The translations under genes and the position numbers were made by a program. From assembly GCA_036273675.1 (NCBI GenBank), contig DASUHD010000175.1, forward strand, positions 27,697-91,696: a DNA stretch of 64,000 nt, written 5' to 3'. This DNA comes from DAHUXT01 sp036273675 (lineage in GTDB: Bacteria; Chloroflexota; Ktedonobacteria; Ktedonobacterales; JADMIN01). Positions 1-8,702 of this stretch are shown here, piece by piece (within the stretch, counting starts at the first letter, position 1; every line of letters starts with the position of its first letter). The notes under the pieces were generated by a model that saw nothing but the letters and a program-made list of their open reading frames with translations, was not told the DNA's origin and did not search any database.

Positions 1-185
1 TCAGCCAGCGCAACATGGCGACAGGCGCGCGCGAGCCAGTGACGATACGCCCTCGCCAGCGTGAGAACCTGCACGATGAGCTGACATCCGCCATCGAAGG
101 GATTCTGCGCAACGATTTCACGCCACGACCCGAGGCGCACCGCTGCCAGAGCTGCCCGTTCCTGTTGATCTGCCCGGCGCAATAA
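1..185 (+). CDS. 3' end of PD-(D/E)XK nuclease-family protein (partial)
   Basis: Only the last 60 or so codons are in the window; the reading frame is open from the first base and ends at TAA 183-185. The last residues contain CQSCPFLLICPA, a Cys cluster like the C-terminal Fe-S binding cysteines of Cas4/AddB/RecB-like PD-(D/E)XK nucleases, where a fourth Cys lies upstream. Such proteins process DNA ends, often fused to a UvrD-type helicase; the catalytic part lies outside the window, so fused helicase versus stand-alone nuclease cannot be decided. The call rests on the Cys motif alone. Confidence 0.6.
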   Translation, partial: SQRNMATGAREPVTIRPRQRENLHDELTSAIEGILRNDFTPRPEAHRCQSCPFLLICPAQ

Positions 186-290
186 GAACGCCTGACAACA
201 CCGTCATGCCCCAGTGGCAATGATGGGTGTAGGCCAGCGTCGTGGCATGAATGCCACGGCTAAGAATGGGTTGTGATCGAAACTCTAAGG
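184..290 (+). repeat. Dispersed palindromic repeat, copy 1
   Basis: Contains the hairpin CGTGGCATGAATGCCACG at 241-258 (8-bp arms, 2-nt centre), preceded by GGCCAGC and followed by GGCTAAGAATGGG and, about 25 nt later, AACTCTAAGG. The same arrangement recurs at about 13293, 16035, 23230 and 28014. The hairpin arms carry compensating changes here (GTGGC/GCCAC instead of GCGGC/GCCGC), which suggests that the stem is conserved. The part starting just after the nuclease stop also matches the copy at 28014 (AAGAACGCCT followed by ACAA and ACCG). Confidence 0.8.
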
Positions 291-299
291 AGATAACAC

Positions 300-548
300 A
301 TGACAGAGCCTGAGAGCCACGACTGCTACATCCAGCAGTTTCCCCACCAGTTGCCACACCGCGACGAGGCAAAGCTGCGTCCCTGCGGCCACTGGGCCTG
401 CGACCCACACACCATTACCTACTACGGCACAGGTGAGGAAAACGACATCCGCGAGGGGGACTACTGCATGGTCTGCTATGAGCAGGCGCTGCCAGGGATG
501 TGTCCCGACCGCGTCCTGCGCAACGCGTTGCATGCTCAGCCTGAATAG
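300..548 (+). CDS. Small Cys-containing protein, unknown function
   Basis: 82 residues, with AAGGAG seven bases before the ATG. It has four cysteines in the middle and C-terminal part (CGHWAC, then CMVC, then C), a spacing compatible with one bound zinc or a small Fe-S site. No membrane segment and no family I recognise. It follows the nuclease end on the same strand, with a dispersed palindromic repeat between them. Its last 13 bases overlap the convergent end of the dehydrogenase-like gene at 536. The strong ribosome site makes a real gene likely; the function is unknown. Confidence 0.7.
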   Translation: MTEPESHDCYIQQFPHQLPHRDEAKLRPCGHWACDPHTITYYGTGEENDIREGDYCMVCYEQALPGMCPDRVLRNALHAQPE

Positions 549-1756
549 CTGATGCGATAGATCAATCCGGCGGCGTCATCGCTGAGATAGAGCGCGCCAT
601 CTGACCCAACGGCCAACCCAACCGGCCGACCTGACGTCGAGCCATCATGCAGCCAGCCCGTGGCGAAATCCTTCGGCGGGCCAGCGACGTGTCCCTGGAC
701 ATCGAGGGGGATGTAGACGACTTTGTAGCCAGTCGGCACGCTGCGATTCCACGAGCCATGATAGGCGACGAACAGACCGCGATAGCTGGCTGGAAACGCC
801 GAGGTGGGGTAGAAAGCCAGCCCCAGCGGCGCGGAATGGGCCTGAATCCTCGCTAATGGCTGCTCCACGCCATCGCAGTCGCCCGGCTTGCCCATATCAG
901 GGTCGATGATGTTGCCCGCGTGGCAGGTTGGCCAGCCATAGTTCGCGCCCGCACGTAGCGCATAGATGGTGTCGGGCGGGATGTTGTCGCCCAGCAGATC
1001 GCGTCCCATATTCGTCACCCATATGTCGTGTGTGACTGGGTTAATCGCCATGCCCACCGCATTCCGCAACCCGTACGCATAGCGATGGCCGCTAGAGCCG
1101 TCGGGATTGTAGACCCAGACGGAGGCGCGATGGGGGTCCGTCTCGTCGCAGATATTACACGACGAGCCTATCGAGACGTAGAGCTTGCCGTCCGGGCCGA
1201 TGAGCACGGTGCGCGTGATATGGTTGCCGCCGCTGGGCAGATCGGTGATGATGCGCTGCTCGCTGCTCGCGTGCATGTCGGCGCCAATGGTCATCCGCGT
1301 GACACGCGAGGTCTCGCCGACATAGAGTACGTTTCCCGCGAACGCCAGGCTTGTGGGATGTTGCAGGTCGCTCGCCATGGTGACATGCCGCGCCGCCTTG
1401 CCCGTCGCGGGATCCACTGGCAACGCGGTGACGCGCCCATTCGCGCTCTCAGCGACGTAGAGCACGTCATCTGGCCCAAACGTGAGGAAGCGCGGCGCCG
1501 ATAACCCCGATGCGTAGACCTCAGCGGTGAAGCCCGGCGGCAGGTGGAGCGTGGTCGCCTGTGTCGAGCCGCCGAGTGGATGTATCTGCCCCTGGATGAG
1601 GGCAAGAGGGTATTCGCGGCGCTGCCAGGCGAAGCCAGCGGCGATGGCCAGCAACGCCACGATGAGGATCGCCACAATGCCACGCCGCGTCAGTCTCTGG
1701 CGGCGCATGTTCGGCTGCGACGGTTGTTGAGGCGCTGGCGTTGTTGGAGTTGCCAT
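536..1756 (-). CDS. Membrane-anchored sorbosone/glucose dehydrogenase-like beta-propeller protein
   Basis: 406 residues. Residues about 24-45 form one hydrophobic segment after an Arg-rich stretch (RRQRLTRRG), so the rest should lie outside the cytoplasm. The body has the six-bladed propeller signature of the GSDH/L-sorbosone dehydrogenase family: LPPGFTAEVYASGLSAPR at the start, GPDGKLYVSIGSSCNIC in the middle, then YGLRNAVGMAINP and NYGWPTCHAGNI. Family members oxidise sugars with PQQ; whether this one binds PQQ or calcium cannot be judged by eye. GGAG lies nine bases before the ATG. The 3' end overlaps the convergent small gene by 13 bp. Confidence 0.82.
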   Translation of the reverse strand: MATPTTPAPQQPSQPNMRRQRLTRRGIVAILIVALLAIAAGFAWQRREYPLALIQGQIHPLGGSTQATTLHLPPGFTAEVYASGLSAPRFLTFGPDDVLYVAESANGRVTALPVDPATGKAARHVTMASDLQHPTSLAFAGNVLYVGETSRVTRMTIGADMHASSEQRIITDLPSGGNHITRTVLIGPDGKLYVSIGSSCNICDETDPHRASVWVYNPDGSSGHRYAYGLRNAVGMAINPVTHDIWVTNMGRDLLGDNIPPDTIYALRAGANYGWPTCHAGNIIDPDMGKPGDCDGVEQPLARIQAHSAPLGLAFYPTSAFPASYRGLFVAYHGSWNRSVPTGYKVVYIPLDVQGHVAGPPKDFATGWLHDGSTSGRPVGLAVGSDGALYLSDDAAGLIYRISYSG

Positions 1757-1778
1757 GGTTCTCTACTCCACACTTCGG

Positions 1779-2837
1779 TCAGAGTACGCGGGTTCTGACC
1801 ACGGTCGCGTCTATGTCCGCCAGCGTTGGCCGTCCTGCCAGGGCCATCGCCAGTTCCAGCTCGTCACGCAAAAGTTCCAGTACGTGTTGCGCGCCCTCTA
1901 CCTGCGCAGCCGCCAGCCCCCAGAGGACCGGGCGACCGACGAAGACGGCGCGCGCGCCCAGTGCCAGCGCTTTGAGCGCATCCGTCCCCCGGCGCACGCC
2001 ACCATCCAAATAGACTTCACACTGGCCCGATACCGCCTCCACGACCTCTGGTAGCGCCTCGATGGTTGCGGCCACGGTATCGAGTTGACGGCCGCCGTGG
2101 TTCGAGACGAGAATCCCAGCGATGCCGTGCTCGGCGCACTGGTGTGCGTCCTCCGCTGTCAGAATGCCCTTGAGCACCAGCGGCAGCGCGGTGATCGAGC
2201 GCAGCCATTCTATATCTGCCCAGGTGATCGCCGCGCCATCGGCTTCATCCTCATTTTGTTCGGGCAGGGGATCCTGGGTGAAGTTACCCGAGGGCGGCCA
2301 CTCAAACGTCGCCTCGCTGCGGGCGTGGCGCTCCTTCTGCCCCCAGCGCGACGAGTCCACCGTCAACACAATGGCCTGGTAGCCGGCCGCCTCTGCCCGG
2401 TTGACCAGCCGCTCGGCATGCCCGCGCGTGCTGCTGGAGAAGTAGAGCTGAAACCAGAGCGGGCCAGTCGCCTCCCGCGCGATATCCTCAAGCGTGCGAG
2501 TTGACTCGGTGCTTACCGCCATCAGTGTACCCAGCGCGCCAGCAGCCCGCGCCGTCGCGCATTCACCGTCTTCGCAGGCGGCTCCGTGCATCGCAGAGGG
2601 AGCGACGCAGATTGGCATCGCCACGGGCGTCCCGAGAAGCGTCGTCGCCATGCTAATCTGACTCACGTCCACCAGCACGCGCGGGCGAATCTGGATACGC
2701 TCGAACGCCGCCCGATTTTCTCGCAGCGTCACCTCGTCGTTCGCGCCACCGCTGAAGTAGTCCCACACGGCAGGATGCAGCCGCTCGCGGGCCAGGGCTT
2801 CGTACTCGAACAGGTTGATTGGCCGCATCTGGCTCAT
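1779..2837 (-). CDS. FMN-dependent alpha-hydroxyacid oxidase
   Basis: 352 residues, the usual length of the soluble glycolate/lactate oxidase family. It oxidises 2-hydroxyacids to 2-oxoacids, with FMN in a TIM barrel. N-terminal EYEALARERLHPAVWDYFSG is typical. The catalytic SNHGGRQLD (active-site His and substrate-binding Arg) is intact near residue 235, and the FMN phosphate site is seen in DGGVRRGTDALKALALGA and FVGRPVLWGL. Whether it prefers glycolate, lactate or another acid is not decidable. It follows the NTase/mutase fusion gene on the same strand after a 23-nt gap and may be co-transcribed with it. The ribosome site is weak. Confidence 0.88.
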   Translation of the reverse strand: MSQMRPINLFEYEALARERLHPAVWDYFSGGANDEVTLRENRAAFERIQIRPRVLVDVSQISMATTLLGTPVAMPICVAPSAMHGAACEDGECATARAAGALGTLMAVSTESTRTLEDIAREATGPLWFQLYFSSSTRGHAERLVNRAEAAGYQAIVLTVDSSRWGQKERHARSEATFEWPPSGNFTQDPLPEQNEDEADGAAITWADIEWLRSITALPLVLKGILTAEDAHQCAEHGIAGILVSNHGGRQLDTVAATIEALPEVVEAVSGQCEVYLDGGVRRGTDALKALALGARAVFVGRPVLWGLAAAQVEGAQHVLELLRDELELAMALAGRPTLADIDATVVRTRVL

Positions 2838-2860
2838 GATGGTTGACTATCCTCTATCAA

Positions 2861-5353
2861 TCAGTGCTGCAGCCCGCTCACGACTCTGGCATACTTATCG
2901 GCCAGCGCCTGCGCCGAGTCGCGCGAGGGCGACTCCGCCAGCACGTGGAACAGCGGGCGGTCCGCGTCGGGAAGGACCAGCACCCACTCGGTCCCCAGGT
3001 CGATCTTCACGCCGTCTATTGGGTTGCCACGCTGAGCGCGATACTGCTCGCTGAGCATGCGCATGACTTTGCCCTTGTATTCCCATGGGCAGTTCACTTG
3101 CGTGCGAATCATGTGATAAGGCGGAAGCTGCGCCACGACCTCCGAGAGCTTCGTCTCGTAGCGCGCCAGCGCCTCCAGCAGCTTCATGAGCGCGAACATG
3201 CCATCGAAGGCGGGATGTAGCAGCGGGAAGACAAACCCACCGTTGCCGTCGCCCACCATGACGACGTTATCGCGGGTAGCCGCGCTGGTGAGCGCCTGCG
3301 ACATCACCTTGGTATAGATGATCTTGCCCTTCTGGCGCGAGGCCACCGTCTCGACCACACTTGGCGCCGTCACTGGCACGGCCACCGTGCCACCCTCGCG
3401 CCCGCGCAGCATCAGCTCGGTCACCGCGGCCAGCAGCCGCCCGCCATCGAGCAGATGCCCTCGGTCATCCACCACATAGATGCGCTCGCCAGCGGTATCA
3501 ATGCGCACGCCCAGGTCGGTCTTCAGCGTTCCCGTAATGGCGGCCAGCACCTCGATGTCGCGGTCGAACTCCTCGTTGGTGCGCGAATAACGCAGGGGAT
3601 CACGGGTCGCGTTGAGCGCGATCACGTCGGCCCCAATCTCGTTGAAGATCGCGGACAACGGATTGACGCTCGCCCCGTGTCCGTAGTCTACGACTATACG
3701 AAAGCCGCGCTTGCGCACCAGGTCGAGATCGATGTTCCGCAGAAAAGCGGCGGTATAGCGCGGGATAACCGACTGCGCGTATTGAATCTGGCCGATGTCA
3801 TCGAGATAGACGCGGCGGAAGTCCTCGCGGAAGAAGAGATTTTCGATCTTGCGCTCGGTTCCCTTGCTGATATCCTGACCCTTCTGATCGAAGAATTTGA
3901 TATCAACCGTGCGTGGATCGAACGGCGAGAGGCGGATGTGAACCCCGCCCGACGCATCGGTCGTGCGGACGTAGAAGCGCGCGACAGGCAGCGGCACGTC
4001 CTCCAGGTCCCAGACGTTGATACCCGCTGAGGGCAGGCCGGAGATGATCGCGCGCTTGATCATGCGCGGCGTGCGGTGGGCATCGCGATTGACGCAGACC
4101 GTCGCGCCCTTCGAGAGGACCGCGCCGAACGCCGCCCCCAGGCGCGCGGCGAAATCAGGCGTAATATCAACGTTCACCAGGCCTGTGACGCCATAGCGCC
4201 CAAAGAGCGAGCGCCTGCCTTGCGATCCCCAGATGATGCTGGACGTGATGACCGCGCCTGTCTCGATCTCTTTATTGGGCCAGATCTTAACGCCCGGCTG
4301 GACGATGGCCGCCTCGTTGATGACAGAGTGATCGCCGATCACCGCGCCCTCGAACATCACCGCGCGACCCTTGATGCTGGTCGAGGAGCCGACCAGCGCG
4401 CCGCGCAGTTCCGCCCGCTCGCCGATGTACGAGTTATTCCAGACGACGCTGCGGTCCACCTGCGCCCGGCTATCGACGATGGTATACGAGCCAACCACGC
4501 TGGGGCCATGAATGACGACACCGCTCTTGATCTTGGCGTCATGCCCCAGGAAGGCTGGACCAAACACTTGCGCATCGTCGGCGATCTCAACACCTTCCTC
4601 GGCGAAGACTCGATTGCCGATATCCGTGCCGGGAATAGGCAGGTTCACCTGTCCCTGGAGGATATCGGAGTTGGCCTGCATGTACGTCGCCAGATTGCCG
4701 ATGTCACACCAGTAGCCGTCGGCGATGAATCCATAGAGCGGATCGCCCTTCTCCAGCATCAGCGGGAAGAGTTCCTGGCTGAAGTCGAAGGGTTTGTCCT
4801 TCTCGAAGTAGCTGAAAATTTTGGGGTCGAGCACGTAAATGCCGGTATTGATCGTATCGCTGAAGACCTCACTCCAGCTGGGCTTTTCGAGGAACTGGCG
4901 GATGCGCCCCCGGTCATCGGTGATGATGACGCCGTATTCCAGCGGATTGGCGACATGCGCCAGCGTCAAGGTTGCCATCGCCTTCTGGTCGGTGTGGAAT
5001 TTGATGATCTTGCTGAGGTCAAAGTCGGTCAGGGCATCGCCGCTGATGACCAGGAACGGCTCATCGAGTAGCTCTTCGGCGTTCTTCACGCTGCCCGCCG
5101 TGCCAAGCGGGACCTCTTCGCGGGAGTAGCTGATGTGCATGCCAATCTGCGCCCCGTCGCCAAAGTAGTCCTCGATGGCGCTGGCCATGTACTGCACGGT
5201 GACGACGACGTCGGTAATTCCGTGGCGCTTGAGCAGATTGAGGATATGCTCCATGACTGGACGCCCCACAATCGGCACCATCGGTTTGGGGCGCGAGACG
5301 GTCAATGGTCTCAACCGCGAGCCTTCGCCGCCAGCCATCACTACAGCTTTCAT
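2861..5353 (-). CDS. Sugar-1-phosphate nucleotidyltransferase fused to a degenerate phosphomannomutase domain
   Basis: 830 residues. Residues 1-235 are a Rossmann-like nucleotidyltransferase with the GGEGSRLRPLT and KPMVPIVGRP loops, i.e. the GDP-mannose or NDP-glucose pyrophosphorylase type. Residues about 250-370 are a left-handed beta-helix of hexapeptides (GERAELRGALVG and repeats). The last 450 residues have the phosphohexomutase fold, but the usual phosphoserine loop TASHNP is replaced by ASGGVHIRLSPFDP, and the metal loop DGDGDR by RIDTAGER. The mutase half therefore looks catalytically dead and may be structural or regulatory. GGGAGGG precedes the ATG. The nucleotide specificity is not certain. 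Confidence 0.85.
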   Translation of the reverse strand: MKAVVMAGGEGSRLRPLTVSRPKPMVPIVGRPVMEHILNLLKRHGITDVVVTVQYMASAIEDYFGDGAQIGMHISYSREEVPLGTAGSVKNAEELLDEPFLVISGDALTDFDLSKIIKFHTDQKAMATLTLAHVANPLEYGVIITDDRGRIRQFLEKPSWSEVFSDTINTGIYVLDPKIFSYFEKDKPFDFSQELFPLMLEKGDPLYGFIADGYWCDIGNLATYMQANSDILQGQVNLPIPGTDIGNRVFAEEGVEIADDAQVFGPAFLGHDAKIKSGVVIHGPSVVGSYTIVDSRAQVDRSVVWNNSYIGERAELRGALVGSSTSIKGRAVMFEGAVIGDHSVINEAAIVQPGVKIWPNKEIETGAVITSSIIWGSQGRRSLFGRYGVTGLVNVDITPDFAARLGAAFGAVLSKGATVCVNRDAHRTPRMIKRAIISGLPSAGINVWDLEDVPLPVARFYVRTTDASGGVHIRLSPFDPRTVDIKFFDQKGQDISKGTERKIENLFFREDFRRVYLDDIGQIQYAQSVIPRYTAAFLRNIDLDLVRKRGFRIVVDYGHGASVNPLSAIFNEIGADVIALNATRDPLRYSRTNEEFDRDIEVLAAITGTLKTDLGVRIDTAGERIYVVDDRGHLLDGGRLLAAVTELMLRGREGGTVAVPVTAPSVVETVASRQKGKIIYTKVMSQALTSAATRDNVVMVGDGNGGFVFPLLHPAFDGMFALMKLLEALARYETKLSEVVAQLPPYHMIRTQVNCPWEYKGKVMRMLSEQYRAQRGNPIDGVKIDLGTEWVLVLPDADRPLFHVLAESPSRDSAQALADKYARVVSGLQH

Positions 5354-5851
5354 AACACCGGCCCTCCCTCATCACCTGGTCGCATCATTGCCTTGCAGCG
5401 AGAAACGGAAGCGATATGTTGTCAGCGCCTGACCACACTGGGCAGTATGGGTCGGGCGGCTCGCGAAACGGGCAGGAGAAAGCGGGATAGCAATATTCCC
5501 AGGTTTCATGCTTCCTGACGAGGGGGATGCAACCTTCGCCTCATACCGCTTGCCTATTCCGCCGTCGAAAACGCGCGACTGGCGGGTCGGTCTGTACGAG
5601 ACATGGACAAGGTGAGCTTCCGTCGCAGCACTGGAAATATCTTCCCTCAGTTTCTATCCTACCACAACTCACGCGGGGTCTTCTCGCCCAGACAACCACT
5701 TCTTGGGAAGATGATAGGGGATGTGATCGCGGTGTGTGACCGATTTCACACAACAGATAAGACGGCGAGGCGGACTATGGAGTGATCCACATCCCGCCTC
5801 GCCGTCTTATCTGTATGCTAAAGCCATTGACGTTTGCGCTAGACGAACGAG
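5354..5851. other. Intergenic region with one long inverted repeat
   Basis: Nothing coding is convincing here; the open frames of 60-85 codons lack ribosome sites and family resemblance. The stretch should hold the promoter of the minus-strand NTase/mutase gene near its left end. The right end holds the 21-bp inverted repeat listed separately. Confidence 0.6.
5753..5814 (-). terminator. Perfect 21-bp inverted repeat, probable terminator of the 59-aa gene
   Basis: Left arm 5753-5773 and right arm 5794-5814 are exact reverse complements (ACAGATAAGACGGCGAGGCGG), with a 20-nt loop. It lies 38 nt past the stop of the minus-strand small gene at 5852. There is no clean T-run after the stem, so a factor-independent terminator is likely but not certain; a small RNA or MITE remnant remains possible. 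Confidence 0.55.
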
Positions 5852-6031
5852 TTAATTCAGGCAGTTGTTACCGCCCATCAGATCGATCCACTCAGCCAGT
5901 TGCCGTTTCTCCAGTTGCCAGGGATGCTCTTCCTCGTAGCGCTCTTGGAGAGCAATCAGGCGACAGGCTTCTTCCAGAGTAAATCCGGAATCCAGCAAGG
6001 CATCTATCAGTAAGTCTTCATACTGACCCAT
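5852..6031 (-). CDS. Small acidic helical protein, unknown function
   Basis: 59 residues from an ATG preceded by GGGAGGTG at good spacing; a longer reading frame to 6085 has no such site. The sequence begins MGQYEDLLIDALLDSGFT and continues EEACRLIALQERYEEE; it is rich in Glu, Leu and Ile and predicted to be helical. The LDSGFTLEEACRLIAL portion loosely recalls a UBA-type three-helix bundle, but that is only an impression. It stands alone with a strong hairpin downstream. No function assigned. Confidence 0.6.
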   Translation of the reverse strand: MGQYEDLLIDALLDSGFTLEEACRLIALQERYEEEHPWQLEKRQLAEWIDLMGGNNCLN

Positions 6032-6377
6032 GACGACACCTCCCATGTATGGTCCACAGGAGAGAGACAGGTCAGGGCGTTGCATACCGAGCAGTTAGTG
6101 CCAAACGGCGCAACGCCGTTCTGCTCTCAGCCCGCGGAATATATACTCTGGCATGTACCGCAAAGTGCGTGCCTGACACATACGATGACAGTGAGAAGGC
6201 GCCGATCAGGCGCATGTCCAACGCGCCGCGCCACCTCTCGGCGTCACGGGTCGCTGGCCGCGGTACCTGTTCTTTAACCGAAAACCGCTCGGCGAAAGAG
6301 CCAGATCGAAGCACTCCCCAGCGCCTCTACCAATAGATACGAGGGAGGGACACGGAAGTTCTGACAGAGGGGTGAAG
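6032..6377. other. Intergenic region, no gene seen
   Basis: About 350 bp between the end of the gatD-like gene and the start of the 59-aa gene. A short hairpin AACGGCG-CAA-CGCCGTT lies at 6104-6120. The promoter of the small gene and the end of the chemosensory/murT transcript must fall here. No open frame with a ribosome site was found. Confidence 0.5.
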
Positions 6378-7211
6378 TCAGGACGTTCGGGCTACATCAT
6401 AATTGTGTGATCGCGGTGAAACATTGAGTCGGCGCAGCATCGTTTCATGCGCCCGCCATTCCTCGGTGTCGGCAAGCGGGGGCAGCAGTCGCAAACCACT
6501 GCCCAGCCCATAGCGGTGATCCAGCGCCAGCCGCAGCATGTGGTCGGCAAAGTGCGGGTTCTTCGGCAAGAGCGAGCCATGCAGATAGGTGCCATATGTG
6601 TTGTGATAGACACAACCCTCGCGCCCGTCTTCGCTGTTGTTGCCGTGGCCAGCCAGCACTCGCCCCAATGGCTGCGCGCCGCTGCCCAGGTACGTCCGGC
6701 CGCCGTGATTCTCGAAGCCGATGAGCGTGCTCTCGCCCCAGGCCAGGGCAACGTTGCCGATGCAGCGGGCCACCTTCTTGCCTTTGTGGATCGTCCAGGC
6801 GTCGAAGATGCCGATGCCTTCCAGGTCTGGGCCTTCGGCGGGATGGTAGTATTTGGCGAGGAGCTGATAGCCGCCACAGACCGCCAGCACTGGCATATCG
6901 GCCTCCACCGCGCGCATAAAGCCGTCCGCCTTTACCTCGCGCAGATCGCGGGCGACCTCGTCCTGCTCTTTATCCTGCCCACCGCCAATGAAGAGCATGT
7001 CATAGGCGTCGGGGTCGAGCGGCTCGCCAATCTCGAGCGGGGTCACCTGCACGGCCACACCACGCCAGGCGGAACGCTGGCGGAGCACGATGATATTGCC
7101 CCGGTCGCCATACATATTGAGCTGGTCGGGATAGAGATGACCCAGCCGGATTGTCGGGCCACTATTTCCGTTATTCCCAGCAATTCCCGCTTCCGCGAAT
7201 GAATCAAGCAT
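6378..7211 (-). CDS. gatD: Lipid II isoglutaminyl synthase, glutaminase subunit GatD
   Basis: 277 residues from the ATG at 7211, which overlaps the end of murT by 8 nt (translational coupling); the longer open frame has no start consistent with the family. It is a class I glutamine amidotransferase of the CobB/CobQ type: nucleophile Cys in LAVCGGYQLL, catalytic His in YGTYLHGSLLPKNP, N-terminal IRLGHLYPDQLNMYGDRGNI. With MurT it supplies ammonia to amidate D-Glu of lipid II stem peptides, a change typical of Gram-positive and other single-membrane bacteria. The gene order murT-gatD confirms the role. Confidence 0.93.
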   Translation of the reverse strand: MLDSFAEAGIAGNNGNSGPTIRLGHLYPDQLNMYGDRGNIIVLRQRSAWRGVAVQVTPLEIGEPLDPDAYDMLFIGGGQDKEQDEVARDLREVKADGFMRAVEADMPVLAVCGGYQLLAKYYHPAEGPDLEGIGIFDAWTIHKGKKVARCIGNVALAWGESTLIGFENHGGRTYLGSGAQPLGRVLAGHGNNSEDGREGCVYHNTYGTYLHGSLLPKNPHFADHMLRLALDHRYGLGSGLRLLPPLADTEEWRAHETMLRRLNVSPRSHNYDVARTS

Positions 7212-8697
7212 CCTTCTGCTCCCAGTAGCGCGGGGCGAACCCTCGCCGCGAAATCTCCCCACGAACAGCCAGCATCGCGGTATACGTCGGCACGATATAG
7301 AGTGTCTCACCCACAGGCACATGCACCAGCGCCGCAGTCAGCGCCGCGCCGATATCCGGCTCGACGGTGTCCGGTGGCGCCCCGGCATACTTGAAGCGGA
7401 GCGCGAGATCATACGCGCGCAGCCCAGAGGTCGTCAGGCTGGCAATCTTGCCGGTGACCTGCTCGAAATCGGCGTCCCAGATCCAGGATACGTCCTCGCC
7501 ATCCGCCGCGCGATCGTTCAGGATGAAGAGCAGGTGATGTTTCGCCGCATCCTGACCGAGCGCCCGCAGCACCTCGTTCAGCCCAGTCGGGTTCTTCGCC
7601 AGCAGCAGCAGCGCGGCCCGGTCGCCCATGACAATGCGCTCGCCACGGCCGAACGCGGGCGTGAAGCGTTCCAGCGCATCGTGGATAGCCGGGAGCGTCG
7701 CGCCCATCACCACACCGGCTGTTGCGGCGGCCAGCGCGTTATAGACGTTATAGAGACCGGGCAAATGCACTGTGGCATCCGTCTGGCCGAGTGGCGTTTC
7801 TAATGTGAAGCGAGAGCCTTCGAGACCGTTGAAGCTCACCTGACGCGCGCGCACGGCAGGGTCGGGCCGCGCGAAACCGCAGGCGGGGCAGCGCCAGTGG
7901 CCGATATGGCTGTAGAACCGTTCGGTGACGATCAGCAACTGGCGACAGCGGGGACAGGTGCGCGTATCAACCACATGCACGCGCTGCGCATCATCGTCTG
8001 ATGTTGGGGCATCCTCGATGCCGAAGTAGAAGACCGGGCTGCCCGCCGGCCGGGCGTCCGCCAGCGCCGCGACCGCAGGGTCGTCGGCGTTGAGCAGCAG
8101 CGTCGTGGTGGCAGGCAACCGCGCCAGCGCATCGCGCCAACGCTCGGCGACGGTGTCCACCTCGCCATAACGGTCCAGCTGGTCGCGGAAGAGGTTGGTG
8201 ACGAGAATCGTGCGCGGCTGTAGCTCCGAGACCACCTGCGGAAACGCCGCCTCATCCACCTCGAAGACGCCCGCCGCGTCGCCCTGGTCGCGCAGTTTTC
8301 CGCTGAGCGCCGCGTGAGCCATCAACGATGTGGCGATGCCACGCGCCAGATTCGACCCTTCCCGGTTGCGCCAGACACGCAAGCCACCTTGACGCAGAAC
8401 GCTGGTGACCAGCGCGCTGCTGGTGGTCTTGCCATTTGTTCCCGTTACCACAATATTGCCACGACGCATTTGTGCGCCCAAGCGCATGGTGACATGAGGA
8501 TCGACGTAGCGCGCGACCAGTCCCGGCAGACTGGTGCCACCGCCTAGTCGCAGGCGCCGCAACATCGTACCCGCCGCGCGCCCGGTGGCAATGGCCGCGC
8601 TGGTGCGAATGCGGAAACGCACACGGTCGCGTGGGGCTGGAGGCAGTGTACTATGTGAACGACCACTCGACGCGGTCACAGGTGTTGGCTGCTTCAT
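7204..8697 (-). CDS. murT: Lipid II isoglutaminyl synthase, ligase subunit MurT
   Basis: 497 residues, a Mur-ligase family member. The ATP loop VVTGTNGKTTSSAL is at about residue 85. The zinc-ribbon insertion typical of MurT is present (CPRCRQLL and, later, CPACGF). The C-terminal DUF1727 domain carries LLLLAKNPTGLNEVLRAL. It amidates the alpha-carboxyl of D-Glu in lipid II using ammonia from GatD. The start lies only 5 nt after the stop of the CheA-like gene, so this wall-modification pair appears to be co-transcribed with the chemosensory genes. The first 40 residues are a variable extension. Confidence 0.93.
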   Translation of the reverse strand: MKQPTPVTASSGRSHSTLPPAPRDRVRFRIRTSAAIATGRAAGTMLRRLRLGGGTSLPGLVARYVDPHVTMRLGAQMRRGNIVVTGTNGKTTSSALVTSVLRQGGLRVWRNREGSNLARGIATSLMAHAALSGKLRDQGDAAGVFEVDEAAFPQVVSELQPRTILVTNLFRDQLDRYGEVDTVAERWRDALARLPATTTLLLNADDPAVAALADARPAGSPVFYFGIEDAPTSDDDAQRVHVVDTRTCPRCRQLLIVTERFYSHIGHWRCPACGFARPDPAVRARQVSFNGLEGSRFTLETPLGQTDATVHLPGLYNVYNALAAATAGVVMGATLPAIHDALERFTPAFGRGERIVMGDRAALLLLAKNPTGLNEVLRALGQDAAKHHLLFILNDRAADGEDVSWIWDADFEQVTGKIASLTTSGLRAYDLALRFKYAGAPPDTVEPDIGAALTAALVHVPVGETLYIVPTYTAMLAVRGEISRRGFAPRYWEQKDA

Positions 8698-8702
8698 AAT
8701 TC

